Source: Aureimonas glaciei
GTDB taxonomy: Bacteria; Pseudomonadota; Alphaproteobacteria; Rhizobiales; Rhizobiaceae
Assembly: GCF_014643375.1 (NCBI RefSeq)
Contig: NZ_BMJJ01000003.1
Location: 248,001-312,000, forward strand
Length of the DNA: 64,000 bases
Direction: 5' to 3'
The translations under genes were made by a program, and so were the position numbers. This document shows positions 55,596 through 64,000 of this stretch, piece after piece. The number at the start of each line of letters is the position of its first letter. Position 1 is the first letter of the stretch. The notes beneath the pieces are model-generated. The model had not been told where the DNA came from. It ran no database searches and worked only from the letters and a program-made list of their open reading frames with translations.

Positions 55596-57515
55596 ATGAA
55601 GCGTAAAATCATCGGTGCCGGCCTGTTCTGCGTCCTCCTGTTCGCCGCCATTCTGGCCGGCTACTGGGACATGCTGAGCACCGAAAAATTGCGCATCGTC
55701 CGCGACGAGGCCTCGCAGGCCGTGGGCGAGATCGCCGATGTCGTGCGCCCCGGCGCGCCTTCCGTAGACTCGTCCGCCGCCGATCCGGCCCCGACCCCCG
55801 CGCCGTCCTCGGGCAGCGAAGGGACGCCGTCGCCGGAGGGGGCTCCCGCCGCAACGCCTGGCGAGGCCCCGGGCTCGGACGCCCCGTCCACGACGGTGAC
55901 ATCCGAGGCGCCATCCGCGCCGCCCGCACCCTCGGCTGCGCCGGCAAATCCGCCAGCCTCGAAGGCGGAAGCAATGGCCGCACCCGGTTCTGCGCCGAAC
56001 GAGGCGACACCGGGTTCAGTTACGGCGCCGTCGGATGCGCCGGCGTCTCCCGCGCCAACGGAAGCACCCGCGGCCGGTGACGCCGCGTCCGGTCCGGCCC
56101 CGGCGAAGACGGCGCCGCAGGAACCCGCATCCACCGTGGCCGAACCGGTCACGGCAAACGCCCCTCTGGCCTTGCCGACCTTCGACATCGTGCGGGTCGA
56201 GCCCGACGGTTCGACGGTTCTCGCCGGGCGCGCCCCGGCCGGCAGCGCCATCCTGCTTCGCGACGGCCAGACGACGGTCGGCGAGGACAAAGCCAGCGCG
56301 AGCGGCGACTTCGTCGTCGCTCTCGACGAGAGGCTCGCGGTGGGCGAGCACCAGTTGACGCTCGAGGCGACGGCACCGGACGGGAGGGTCGCGACCTCGG
56401 CGGAGACGGTGATCGTCAGCATCCCGCAAAAGGGGCGCGAGAACGAATTGCTGGCCATGGTGGAGTCGCCGGACCAGCCGTCGCGCCTGATCAGCATTCC
56501 CGCCGCCGCGCCCGCCGGCCGCGAGCCCGCGGCTCCTTCTGCCGCGTCACCAGCCGACAGTGCCGCGGTCGCGGCGCCGCTGCTGCCGTCGAGCGCGCCG
56601 GAGGCGCAGGGCGACCTGACGCTGCCGCTGACGCCCGGCGAGACGTCCGCGCCGTCGCAGCCGGCGACGCCCCTTGCCGTCGAGGCGGTCGAGATCGACG
56701 GCGACCAGATCTACATCGCCGGCCGGGCCGCGGGAGCGGCTTCGGTGCGCGTGTACATCGACAATGAATTCCTCTCCGCGGCGCCGAAGCTTTTGGCCGA
56801 CCGCTTCCTGGTGACGGCCAAGGCGCCGGTGCTGCCGGGCGAGCATCTGGTGCGCGCCGATGCCCTGAACGCCGCCGGAGCGGTGATCGCCCGGGTCGAA
56901 GTGCCGTTCAACCGGCCGGAAGGCCGCGCCATGTCGGCCATATCCGCGCCCACGGCCCCGGTGACGGCCAGTCCGCCGGCCCCGGCCGCCAAGGCTGCGC
57001 CGACTGACGCGGCCGCGTCGGCGGCCGGTGATGGCGCGCCGGCCGAGCCCGCGCCCGCGGCGCAGGTCGCCACCGCGCCGGCCGGGCCTTCCGCCGTGTC
57101 CCAGTCCCCGACCCCGCCGCCGGCCGCCCCAGTGCCGGCCGCCCCCGTGCTGGCCGAGCCTGCGCCGGCCGACGCGGTCGACCCGTCCGTCGCCGTGGCG
57201 CCGCTGGCGTCCTCTCCGCCCGCGGAGACCCTCGCCGCTGCGCCCGCCGCCACCACCACGCCCGCCGGGAGCGAAAGCCCGGCCGTCGCGGCGACGGCGC
57301 CCGGCGAGGACGTCGCCGTCCTGCGCCAGCCGGCGCTGGAAGCCGTGGAGGCGCGCGTCATCATCCGCCGCGGCGACACGCTCTGGCGCATCTCGCGCGA
57401 CACCTACGGGCGCGGCGCCCGCTACACCGTGATTTATCTGGCCAATGGCGACCAGATCCGCGACCCCAACCGCATCTATCCCGGCCAGGTGTTCCGGACG
57501 CCGAAGGACGAATAG
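55596..57515 (+). CDS. LysM/Ig-like Ala-Pro-rich periplasmic protein
   Basis: 639 residues. The N-terminus is a single membrane anchor (IIGAGLFCVLLFAAILAGYW) followed by long Ala/Pro/Ser-rich linkers (about 50-190, 300-360, 445-585). Two Ig-like or Big-type segments lie between them (FDIVRVEPDGSTVLAGRAPA at about 195-290; VEIDGDQIYIAGRAAGAASV at about 361-440). A C-terminal LysM domain (VIIRRGDTLWRISRDTYGRG, RIYPGQVFR) should bind peptidoglycan. It likely spans the periplasm. I start at the ATG at 55596, placing the anchor at the N-terminus. Its precise job is unknown; an architecture like this is widespread in Rhizobiales. Confidence 0.82.
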   Translation: MKRKIIGAGLFCVLLFAAILAGYWDMLSTEKLRIVRDEASQAVGEIADVVRPGAPSVDSSAADPAPTPAPSSGSEGTPSPEGAPAATPGEAPGSDAPSTTVTSEAPSAPPAPSAAPANPPASKAEAMAAPGSAPNEATPGSVTAPSDAPASPAPTEAPAAGDAASGPAPAKTAPQEPASTVAEPVTANAPLALPTFDIVRVEPDGSTVLAGRAPAGSAILLRDGQTTVGEDKASASGDFVVALDERLAVGEHQLTLEATAPDGRVATSAETVIVSIPQKGRENELLAMVESPDQPSRLISIPAAAPAGREPAAPSAASPADSAAVAAPLLPSSAPEAQGDLTLPLTPGETSAPSQPATPLAVEAVEIDGDQIYIAGRAAGAASVRVYIDNEFLSAAPKLLADRFLVTAKAPVLPGEHLVRADALNAAGAVIARVEVPFNRPEGRAMSAISAPTAPVTASPPAPAAKAAPTDAAASAAGDGAPAEPAPAAQVATAPAGPSAVSQSPTPPPAAPVPAAPVLAEPAPADAVDPSVAVAPLASSPPAETLAAAPAATTTPAGSESPAVAATAPGEDVAVLRQPALEAVEARVIIRRGDTLWRISRDTYGRGARYTVIYLANGDQIRDPNRIYPGQVFRTPKDE

Positions 57516-57651
57516 CAGGCGGCGCCGCCACCGGATCGTCGGTCGGCGGGCTGCGAAGGATCGGGGCATGACCGCTTTTGCCCGCTGGGCGCTTCCTCCC
57601 TCGCGCGTTTCACTTTAGAACCCATCGAAAGACGCCGAGCCGCGTCGCACG

Positions 57652-59553
57652 ATGGATCTGCCTTTGTCCGAAATGCCGAAACCAATGGTCGACAGCCAGT
57701 CGACCTTCGCGACCCTCCGCAATCTCACGCCCTATATGTGGCCGGCGGGTCGGCCGGACCTGAAGGCGCGCGTGGTCTGGGCGACGCTCTTTCTCGTCAT
57801 CGCCAAGCTCCTGACCGTCGGCGTGCCGTATTTCTACAAATGGGCGACCGACGCGCTGGACGGCGCCAACACGGCCCATTCCTGGCTGCCGCTCGCTGTC
57901 ACCGGCGCGGTGACGCTCGTCGTCGCCTACAATGTCGCCCGCGTCGTCTCCGTCGGCTTCAACCAGCTGCGCGACGCGCTGTTTGCCAGCGTCGGGCAGT
58001 ATGCCGTGCGCCAGCTCGCCTTCCGCACCTTCAACCACATGCACAAACTGTCGCTGCGCTTCCATCTGGAGCGGCGCACCGGCGGCCTGTCGCGGATCAT
58101 CGAGCGCGGCACCAAGGGCATCGAGACGATCGTCCGATTCACCATCCTCAACACCGCGCCGACCATCCTCGAATTCGGCCTGACCGCGGCGATCTTCGGC
58201 GTCAGCTACGGGATTTCCTATCTCCTCGTGATCGCGGCGACGGTCTGGCTCTATTCCTGGTTCACCATCAAGGCGAGCGACTGGCGCATCACCATTCGCC
58301 GCGAGATGAACGACAGCGACAACGAGGCCAATACCAAGGCGATCGACTCGCTCTTGAACTTCGAGACGGTGAAGTATTTCGGCAACGAGACGATGGAGGC
58401 CGAGCGCTTCGACCGCTCGATGGCGCGCTACGAGAAGGCCGCGACCCAGACCTGGACCTCGCTCGGCTGGCTGAATTTCGGCCAGGGCGTGATTTTTGCC
58501 GTCGGCATGGGCGTGACCATGGTGATGTCGGCGCTGGAGGTGCAGGCCGGCACGCAGACGCTCGGCGATTTCGTCTTCATCAACGCCATGCTGATGCAGC
58601 TGTCGATCCCGCTGAACTTCATCGGCTTCATCTACCGCGAGATCCGCCAGGGCCTCACCGACATCGAGCAGATGTTCGCGCTGCTCGAGGTCGAGGAAGA
58701 GGTCAAGGACCGGCCGGGCGCCGTGGCGCTGAAGGTCACCGACGGCGCCATCCGCTTCGAGAACGTGCGCTTCAACTACGATCCGGCGCGCGAGATCTTA
58801 AAGGGCATTTCCTTCGAGGTGCCGCCCGGCAAGTCGGTCGCCATCGTCGGCCCCTCCGGGGCCGGCAAGTCGACGATCTCGCGCCTGCTGTTCCGCTTCT
58901 ACGACCTCACCTCCGGCCGCATTACCATCGACGGCCAGGACATCTCGGAGGTCACGCAGGCCAGCGTGCGGGCGGCGATCGGCATCGTTCCGCAGGACAC
59001 CGTGCTGTTCAACGACACCATCGCCTACAATGTCCGCTACGGCCGGATGGACGCCACCGATGCCGACGTGCGCCGCGCCGCCGAGCTCGCCCAGGTCGCC
59101 GGCTTCATCGACGTCCTGCCGGAAGGATTCGACACCATGGTCGGCGAGCGCGGGCTGAAGCTCTCCGGCGGCGAGAAGCAGCGCGTCGCCATCGCCCGGA
59201 CGATCCTCAAGGCGCCGCCGATCCTCATCCTCGACGAGGCGACCTCGGCGCTCGACACGCACACCGAGCAGGAAATCCAGTCGGCGCTCGACCTCGTCTC
59301 GCAGGAACGCACGACGCTGACCATCGCGCACCGGCTGTCGACGATCATCAATGCCGACGAGATCATCGTCCTGAAGGCGGGCACGATCGTCGAGCGCGGC
59401 ACGCACAAGTCGCTGCTCGACGCTGACGGGCTCTATGCCGAGATGTGGCGCATGCAGCGCGAGGCGACCGAGGCGGAGGAGACGCTGCGCCGGGCCCGCG
59501 AGGCCGACGCGCAGGGCATCATCGAGCGCAAGCGGCCGATCGAGGCCGGGTGA
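57652..59553 (+). CDS. Atm1-type ABC exporter
   Basis: 633-residue half-transporter. Six-helix membrane domain (to about 330) with Atm1/ABCB7 signatures RGTKGIETIVRFTILNTAPT, IDSLLNFETVKYFGNE and FVFINAMLMQLSIPLNFIGF, followed by a nucleotide-binding domain: Walker A GPSGAGKST (about 400), signature LSGGEKQRVAIARTI (about 504), Walker B ILILDEATSALD, switch IAHRLST. Bacterial Atm1 proteins export glutathione-linked compounds and heavy-metal conjugates. It acts as a homodimer in the inner membrane. The start is preceded only by a weak ribosome site. Confidence 0.93.
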   Translation: MDLPLSEMPKPMVDSQSTFATLRNLTPYMWPAGRPDLKARVVWATLFLVIAKLLTVGVPYFYKWATDALDGANTAHSWLPLAVTGAVTLVVAYNVARVVSVGFNQLRDALFASVGQYAVRQLAFRTFNHMHKLSLRFHLERRTGGLSRIIERGTKGIETIVRFTILNTAPTILEFGLTAAIFGVSYGISYLLVIAATVWLYSWFTIKASDWRITIRREMNDSDNEANTKAIDSLLNFETVKYFGNETMEAERFDRSMARYEKAATQTWTSLGWLNFGQGVIFAVGMGVTMVMSALEVQAGTQTLGDFVFINAMLMQLSIPLNFIGFIYREIRQGLTDIEQMFALLEVEEEVKDRPGAVALKVTDGAIRFENVRFNYDPAREILKGISFEVPPGKSVAIVGPSGAGKSTISRLLFRFYDLTSGRITIDGQDISEVTQASVRAAIGIVPQDTVLFNDTIAYNVRYGRMDATDADVRRAAELAQVAGFIDVLPEGFDTMVGERGLKLSGGEKQRVAIARTILKAPPILILDEATSALDTHTEQEIQSALDLVSQERTTLTIAHRLSTIINADEIIVLKAGTIVERGTHKSLLDADGLYAEMWRMQREATEAEETLRRAREADAQGIIERKRPIEAG

Positions 59554-59668
59554 GGCGATCGGCCGCCGGCATCTTTTCGCCCGTCCGATCTTGCGAAGGC
59601 CGTCAAAACTTGCCCTAACGCAGCCATGAGGCGCTTGCCGTCGTTATCGCGCCAAAAGGAGTGCCCGC

Positions 59669-60367
59669 ATGCACATGATCGCCTCGATCCGGAACGCGCT
59701 CGTCCCGATCCACCGCGCCGGCTATCCGTTCATCGCGATCTTCTTCGCCATCGCCGTGGTCCTCGGCCTCTTCTGGGAGCCGCTGTTCTGGGTCGGCGTC
59801 GTGCTGACGCTCTGGTGCGCCTACTTCTTCCGCGATCCCGAGCGCGTGACGCCCTTGTCCGACACGCTCGCCGTCAGCCCGGCCGACGGCACGGTGTCGC
59901 TGGTCGGCCATGTCGTGCCGCCCGAGGAACTCGGCCTCGGCTCGGAGCCGATGCTGCGCGTCTCGGTGTTCATGAACGTCTTCAACTGCCATGTGAACCG
60001 CGCGCCGATGCGCGGCCGCATCAGCCGCATCGCCTATCGCGAGGGCGAGTTCAAGAATGCCGAGCTCGACAAGGCGAGCGACGTCAACGAGCGCAACTCG
60101 CTGGTCATCGAGGGACCGCAGGGTGATCTCGGTGTCGTCCAGATTGCCGGCTTTCTCGCCCGCCGCATCATCTGCTGGCGTGGCGTCGGCGACCGCGTCG
60201 AGGCGGGCGAGCGTTTTGGCCTGATCCGCTTCGGCTCGCGCCTCGACATCTACCTGCCCGACGGGGCGAAGGCGCGGGTTTCCGAGGGCCAGACGGCGAT
60301 CGCCGGCGAGACGGTGATCGCCGAGTTCGGCGCGGGCCTCCAGACCTATTCGGCACGGCGGGACTAG
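59669..60367 (+). CDS. psd: Phosphatidylserine decarboxylase proenzyme
   Basis: 232 residues of the short (type II-like) class. [40 protein letters not shown] and the self-cleavage site in [13 protein letters not shown] (Gly-Ser, which forms the pyruvoyl group) are visible, with N-terminal membrane helices. It makes phosphatidylethanolamine from phosphatidylserine. AAGGAG precedes the ATG. It is followed after two bases by pssA, giving the complete two-step route. Confidence 0.95.
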   Translation: MHMIASIRNALVPIHRAGYPFIAIFFAIAVVLGLFWEPLFWVGVVLTLWCAYFFRDPERVTPLSDTLAVSPADGTVSLVGHVVPPEELGLGSEPMLRVSVFMNVFNCHVNRAPMRGRISRIAYREGEFKNAELDKASDVNERNSLVIEGPQGDLGVVQIAGFLARRIICWRGVGDRVEAGERFGLIRFGSRLDIYLPDGAKARVSEGQTAIAGETVIAEFGAGLQTYSARRD

Positions 60368-60369
60368 TC

Positions 60370-61212
60370 ATGCAGTCACCCTTCCAGCCCTTCGACAAGG
60401 ACGTTCCCGAGACCGATATGGTCGACCCGCCGGAGACCCCGGCCGTGCGGCGGCGCATCCCGTTCCGCCACATCGTGCCCAATCTCATCACCATCATCGC
60501 CATCTGCGCCGGCATGACGGGCATGCGCCTCGCCTTCGAGGGCCGCTTTGAACTCGCCGTCGGCATGGTGATCGGCGCGGCGCTGCTGGACGGCGTCGAC
60601 GGGCGCATCGCGCGTCTCCTGAAGGGGCAGAGCCGGTTCGGCGCGGAAATGGATTCGCTCGCCGACATCGTCAATTTCGGCGTCGTGCCCGGCATGGTGC
60701 TCTACGCTTATACGCTGAGCGGGGCCGGCTCGGCCGGCTGGATCGCCGCGCTCCTCTACTCGGCGACCTGCGCCCTTCGCCTGGCGCGCTTCAACACCAT
60801 GCTCGACGGCCCGAAACAGCCGGAATGGAAGTCCGCCTTCTTCACAGGCGTGCCGGCCCCGGCGGGCGCGGGCCTCGCCATGTTCCCGATGTACCTCTCC
60901 TTCAGCGGCGTCGATCTCGGCGAGCCGAGGTTCACCGCCTTCCTGTCGGCGGCCTACCTCCTTCTTGTCGGCTTCCTGATGGCCAGCCGCATCCCGACCT
61001 GGTCGGGCAAGACCGTCTCCATGCCGGTACGGCGCGACATGGTCATCCCGGTGATCCTGGGTCTTGTCCTCTACATCGTCCTCCTCACCAGCTATCTCTG
61101 GGAGACGCTGTCGGCCACCGTCGTCGCCTACTACATCGCCATGGGCTTTTCCGTCAGGGCGTATCGGCGACGCGCGCGCCTCGACGCTGCCTCCGACCCC
61201 TCCGCCGGCTGA
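60370..61212 (+). CDS. pssA: CDP-diacylglycerol-serine O-phosphatidyltransferase
   Basis: 280 residues, polytopic. The CDP-alcohol phosphatidyltransferase motif is complete in DGVDGRIARLLKGQSRFGAE with MDSLAD (D-G-x2-A-R-x8-G-x3-D-x3-D). It makes phosphatidylserine from CDP-diacylglycerol and L-serine. It sits two bases after psd, so both enzymes are co-translated. Confidence 0.95.
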   Translation: MQSPFQPFDKDVPETDMVDPPETPAVRRRIPFRHIVPNLITIIAICAGMTGMRLAFEGRFELAVGMVIGAALLDGVDGRIARLLKGQSRFGAEMDSLADIVNFGVVPGMVLYAYTLSGAGSAGWIAALLYSATCALRLARFNTMLDGPKQPEWKSAFFTGVPAPAGAGLAMFPMYLSFSGVDLGEPRFTAFLSAAYLLLVGFLMASRIPTWSGKTVSMPVRRDMVIPVILGLVLYIVLLTSYLWETLSATVVAYYIAMGFSVRAYRRRARLDAASDPSAG

Positions 61213-61222
61213 GAGAGACGCC

Positions 61223-61777
61223 ATGGGCAAGCAGTTCACCGCCATCGACGACCGGCACCGCGATTTCGTCGCCCGGCAGAAGATCTTCTTCACCGGCTCG
61301 GCCGCCGCCGGCACCCGCATCAACATCTCGCCGCGCGGCACCGACGCCTTTCGCGTCCTGGGTGCCAACACCGTCGCCTATCGCGACCTCACCGGCAGCG
61401 GCAACGAGACGGCGGCGCACATGCGGGCCGACGGCCGGATCACCATCATGTTCTGTGCCGTCGACGGGCCGCCGATGATCCTGCGCTTCTACGGCCACGG
61501 CCGGATCGTGCTGAAGGACACGCCGGAATTCGATGCGATGATCGCCAGCCACTTCGATGGAGAGGCGCCGCTCGGGACGCGGCAGATCGTCGTCGTCGAC
61601 GTGGACTTCGTCCACACCTCCTGTGGCTACGGCGTGCCGCTGTTCGAGCATGTCGGCGAGCGCGCCTCGATGCAGAACTTCGCCGAGGCCAAGGGCGAGG
61701 AAGGGCTCGAAGCCTATCGCCGCGAAAAGAACGCCGTCAGCCTCGACGGACTGCCCACCGGCATGTTCGACGCCTGA
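61223..61777 (+). CDS. PNPOx-like FMN-binding family protein
   Basis: 184 residues. [29 protein letters not shown]-like [40 protein letters not shown] and YGHGRIV follow the split-barrel pyridoxamine-5'-phosphate-oxidase-like fold. [16 protein letters not shown] near the C-terminus is typical of a subgroup of uncharacterised PNPOx-like proteins. The cofactor is probably FMN or F420; substrate unknown. The ATG at 61223 lies 10 bases after pssA, with GAGAG upstream. Confidence 0.8.
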   Translation: MGKQFTAIDDRHRDFVARQKIFFTGSAAAGTRINISPRGTDAFRVLGANTVAYRDLTGSGNETAAHMRADGRITIMFCAVDGPPMILRFYGHGRIVLKDTPEFDAMIASHFDGEAPLGTRQIVVVDVDFVHTSCGYGVPLFEHVGERASMQNFAEAKGEEGLEAYRREKNAVSLDGLPTGMFDA

Positions 61778-61811
61778 CCCCTGCCTGCCATCTTCTGACG
61801 AGGACCTGCCC

Positions 61812-62648
61812 GTGACAAAGACCCAAGCCGACCGGGATTTCGACGTCGGGGCGATCCGCTTCGGCAACAGCCTGCCCTTCGTGCTGATCTCCGGCCCGTG
61901 CCAGATCGAGTCGCGGCAACATGCCTTCTTCATGGCCGAGAGCCTCGACCGCATCGCCACCGAGGCCGGCATTCCCTTCGTCTTCAAGGCCTCCTACGAC
62001 AAGGCCAACCGCACCTCGCTGTCGGGCACGCGCGGCATCGGCATCGACGAGGGCCTGCGCATCCTCTCCGACATCCGCGACGCCTTCGGCTGCCCGGTTC
62101 TCACCGACATCCATGACATCCCGCAGGCGATCGCCGCGGCCGAGGCGGTCGACATCCTGCAGATCCCGGCCTTCCTGTCGCGGCAGACCGACCTGCTCGT
62201 CGCCGCCGCTAAGACCGGTCGGGCGATCAACGTCAAGAAGGGGCAGTTCCTCGCGCCCTGGGACATGGCCAATGTCGCGGCGAAGATCGCCGGCTCCGGC
62301 AATGAGCGGATCATGCTGTGCGAGCGCGGCGCCTCCTTCGGCTACAACACCCTCGTCACCGACTTCCGCGCGCTGCCGATCATGGCCGAGACCGGCTATC
62401 CCGTGGTCTTCGACGCCACCCATTCCGTCCAGCAGCCGGGCGGGCAGGGCACGTCGTCGGGTGGCGACCGGCGCTTCGCCCCGCCGCTGGCCAAGGCCGC
62501 CGCCGCCGTCGGCATCGCCGCTCTCTTCGTCGAATCGCACGAGGCGCCCGATACCGCGCCGAGCGACGGCCCGAACATGCTGCCGCTGGACTGGATGCCG
62601 GGCTTCCTCGCCACGATGAAGCGCATCGACGAGATCACCAAGGGCTGA
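61812..62648 (+). CDS. kdsA: 3-deoxy-8-phosphooctulonate synthase (KDO-8-P synthase)
   Basis: 278 residues. [80 protein letters not shown] and [20 protein letters not shown] are diagnostic. It condenses phosphoenolpyruvate and arabinose-5-phosphate to KDO-8-phosphate for lipopolysaccharide core. The start is a GTG at 61812 with GAGGA upstream. The kdsD isomerase that supplies arabinose-5-phosphate begins about 1.3 kb to the right. Confidence 0.97.
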   Translation: MTKTQADRDFDVGAIRFGNSLPFVLISGPCQIESRQHAFFMAESLDRIATEAGIPFVFKASYDKANRTSLSGTRGIGIDEGLRILSDIRDAFGCPVLTDIHDIPQAIAAAEAVDILQIPAFLSRQTDLLVAAAKTGRAINVKKGQFLAPWDMANVAAKIAGSGNERIMLCERGASFGYNTLVTDFRALPIMAETGYPVVFDATHSVQQPGGQGTSSGGDRRFAPPLAKAAAAVGIAALFVESHEAPDTAPSDGPNMLPLDWMPGFLATMKRIDEITKG

Positions 62649-62664
62649 AGCTGATCCCGAAAGG

Positions 62665-62729
62665 GGCCTTCCGGCTTTCGGGGAAAGATCATGCGACGAC
62701 AAGACGCCCGAGCGGGTTGGCGATTCGAA
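62665..62729 (+). repeat. Dispersed Rhizobiales-type repeat, copy 2
   Basis: GGCCTTCCGGCTTTCGGGGA, then AAGATCATGCGACGACAAGA, then GAGCGGGTTGGCGATTCGAA. It matches the copy at 55279-55340 in word order and spacing. It lies just after the kdsA stop. Confidence 0.65.
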
Positions 62730-62806
62730 GAAAAGCCATCCGCCGGGCCGCGACACCCTTGCCGCGCCGCGATAGGATGGATCAAACCCGGCGTCGGCCG
62801 AAAGGG

Positions 62807-63157
62807 ATGATCCGCTTGGCCTCGCTGAAGCTCTATCTGATTCTTGCGGCCGCGATCACAGCCGAAGTCGTCGCGACGACCGCGCTGGCACGCTCGGAAA
62901 GTTTTACGCGGGTGGGGCCGAGCCTCGTCGCCATCCTCGGCTACGCCGTCGCCTTCTGGCTCCTGTCCTTCCCGCTGCGCAGCATGCCGACCGGCGTCGT
63001 CTACGCCGTCTGGTCCGGCCTCGGCATCGTCCTGATCACGCTCGTCGCCTGGCTCTGGAGCAAGCAGCCGCTCGACCTGCCGGCTATCGTCGGCCTCGGC
63101 CTCATCATGGCCGGCGTGATCGTCGTCAACGTGTTTTCCCGGACGGTGGGCCACTGA
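62807..63157 (+). CDS. Small multidrug resistance (SMR) transporter
   Basis: 116 residues, four transmembrane helices. YLILAAAITAEVVATTALAR carries the proton-coupling Glu of EmrE-type exporters, then GPSLVAILGYAVAFWLLSFP, MPTGVVYAVWSGLGIVLITL and PAIVGLGLIMAGVIVVNVFS. These fit the SMR family that exports quaternary ammonium compounds or guanidinium-type substrates. The start is uncertain: ATG at 62807, TTG at 62816 with AAAGGG upstream, or ATG at 62777. Confidence 0.9.
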   Translation: MIRLASLKLYLILAAAITAEVVATTALARSESFTRVGPSLVAILGYAVAFWLLSFPLRSMPTGVVYAVWSGLGIVLITLVAWLWSKQPLDLPAIVGLGLIMAGVIVVNVFSRTVGH

Positions 63158-63276
63158 GACGTCGCTTCGGGCGAGGGGAGGTCGCAGGAGCCGTCGCGCA
63201 AGGCGGACGGGAGGGCAGTGCCGATCGTGTCACAACCCGCCCTGCGGCGGCATGAGGATGCTCGGGGCCGAGCCGG

Positions 63277-64000
63277 TCAGACGATCCCGAGCGAGAGCAG
63301 CCCCTTGAGGTCGACGAGCCCGACGATCTCGCCGTCGGCTTCGACGAACAGCGCGCCGAGTCGTTCGGCCTCGCACAGCGCCAGCGCATCCACCGCGAGC
63401 TTGTCGGCACCGATCTGGCGCGGGTCGACGGTCATCATGTCCGCGGCGGTCCGGTCGAAGACGCTGCGGTCGGTCATGGCGCGGCGAAGGTCGCCGTCGG
63501 TGACGATGCCGGCGAGCCGCCCGTCGGCCTCCATCACCGCCGTCGCGCCGCGCCGCCCGTTGGAGATCGCGGCGATCACCGCGGGCAGCAGCGCATCGCG
63601 CGGAACGCTCGGGACTTCCTTCAGATGAGGCAGGCGCTCCAGCACTTCGTGCATGCGCAGCAGCTGCGCACCGAGCTTGCCGGCCGGATGGAACTTGGCA
63701 AAATCGTCGCGCTGGAAATTGCGGGCGCGGATCAGCGCGGCGGCCAGCGCGTCGCCGATGGCGAGCGACATCGTCGTCGACGTCATCGGCGCGAGCGCCA
63801 GCGGACAGGCTTCCACGGCGTCCGGCAGGGCCAGCAGCGCGTCGGCATGGCGTCCGAGGGCCGAGGCCGGCCGCGCGGTCATGGCGACGAGCGTCACGCG
63901 AAAGCGCCGGCAATATTCGATGATCGCCTGGAGCTCGGTGCTTTCGCCGGAATTGGAGATGGCGATGACCACGTCGTCGTCACCGACCATGCCGAGATCC
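63277..64000 (-). CDS. kdsD: Arabinose-5-phosphate isomerase (C-terminal part)
   Basis: The last 240 residues are visible; the N-terminus is cut by the right edge and the frame stays open through 64000. The SIS domain (VVIAISNSGESTELQAIIEY, LALAPMTSTTMSLAIGDALA) and two CBS domains (the second ending IGADKLAVDALALCEAERLG) are the KdsD/KpsF layout, with the KFHPAGKLGAQLL motif before the CBS region. It converts ribulose-5-phosphate to arabinose-5-phosphate, the substrate of KdsA nearby. It is on the opposite strand from kdsA. Confidence 0.93.
   Translation of the reverse strand, partial: DLGMVGDDDVVIAISNSGESTELQAIIEYCRRFRVTLVAMTARPASALGRHADALLALPDAVEACPLALAPMTSTTMSLAIGDALAAALIRARNFQRDDFAKFHPAGKLGAQLLRMHEVLERLPHLKEVPSVPRDALLPAVIAAISNGRRGATAVMEADGRLAGIVTDGDLRRAMTDRSVFDRTAADMMTVDPRQIGADKLAVDALALCEAERLGALFVEADGEIVGLVDLKGLLSLGIV

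Overview
The window is GC-rich, densely packed alphaproteobacterial chromosome, most likely from the Hyphomicrobiales (Rhizobiales). The main signs are a rhizobial-type glycerol uptake system (glpD-glpS-glpT), a liv operon that carries a small DUF6867-like membrane gene, a one-cassette xylose ABC transporter, a gnnB/gnnA pair of the kind linked to 2,3-diaminoglucose in lipid A, and several short dispersed palindromic repeats typical of that order. The species cannot be fixed from the sequence. I see no CRISPR array, no rRNA and no intact insertion sequence. There is one tRNA gene.

Layout. 1-4.2 kb: glycerol/glycerol-3-phosphate genes on the minus strand (glpR, glpD, glpS, start of glpT). 4.3-7.5 kb: dialkylglycine decarboxylase gene dgdA with its divergent LysR regulator dgdR, then a convergent D-amino-acid-type aminotransferase. 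7.8-9.2 kb: a possible tiny Cys-rich protein, a repeat, and a DUF4160/DUF2442 pair with a palindromic promoter. 9.3-17.3 kb: complete D-xylose module, with ABC transporter xylF-xylH-xylG on the minus strand and regulator xylR, isomerase xylA and kinase xylB on the plus strand. 17.5-20.5 kb: three overlapping signalling genes. 20.5-22 kb: a phosphohexomutase. 22.3-28 kb: branched-chain amino acid ABC operon livJ-(gap)-livH-livM-livG-livF-DUF6867. 28.4-29.2 kb: purU.

29.4-51.7 kb is a surface-polysaccharide locus whose base composition changes along its length. It holds all four dTDP-L-rhamnose genes (rmlA; rmlC-B-D), two related GT4 glycosyltransferases, two RgpF-type proteins (one fused to a GT4), a deacetylase-GT2 fusion, a methyltransferase, a Wzm/Wzt exporter, and a coupled set (DegT aminotransferase, GT2, acetyltransferase-ketoisomerase fusion, GtrA) that would make and move a dTDP-3-acetamido-3,6-dideoxyhexose. 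A DUF2793 protein with a C1q/TNF-like tip sits inside the locus. The simplest reading is an ABC-transporter-dependent O-antigen with a side-branch or capping system. Right of the locus lie a decayed IS3-family orfA and tRNA-Ser(GCT).

53-64 kb returns to envelope housekeeping: gnnB/gnnA, a LysM/Ig-like periplasmic protein, an Atm1-type ABC exporter, psd-pssA for phosphatidylethanolamine, a PNPOx-family protein, kdsA, an SMR transporter and the start-truncated kdsD. Together these supply lipid A, KDO, phospholipid and O-antigen precursors.
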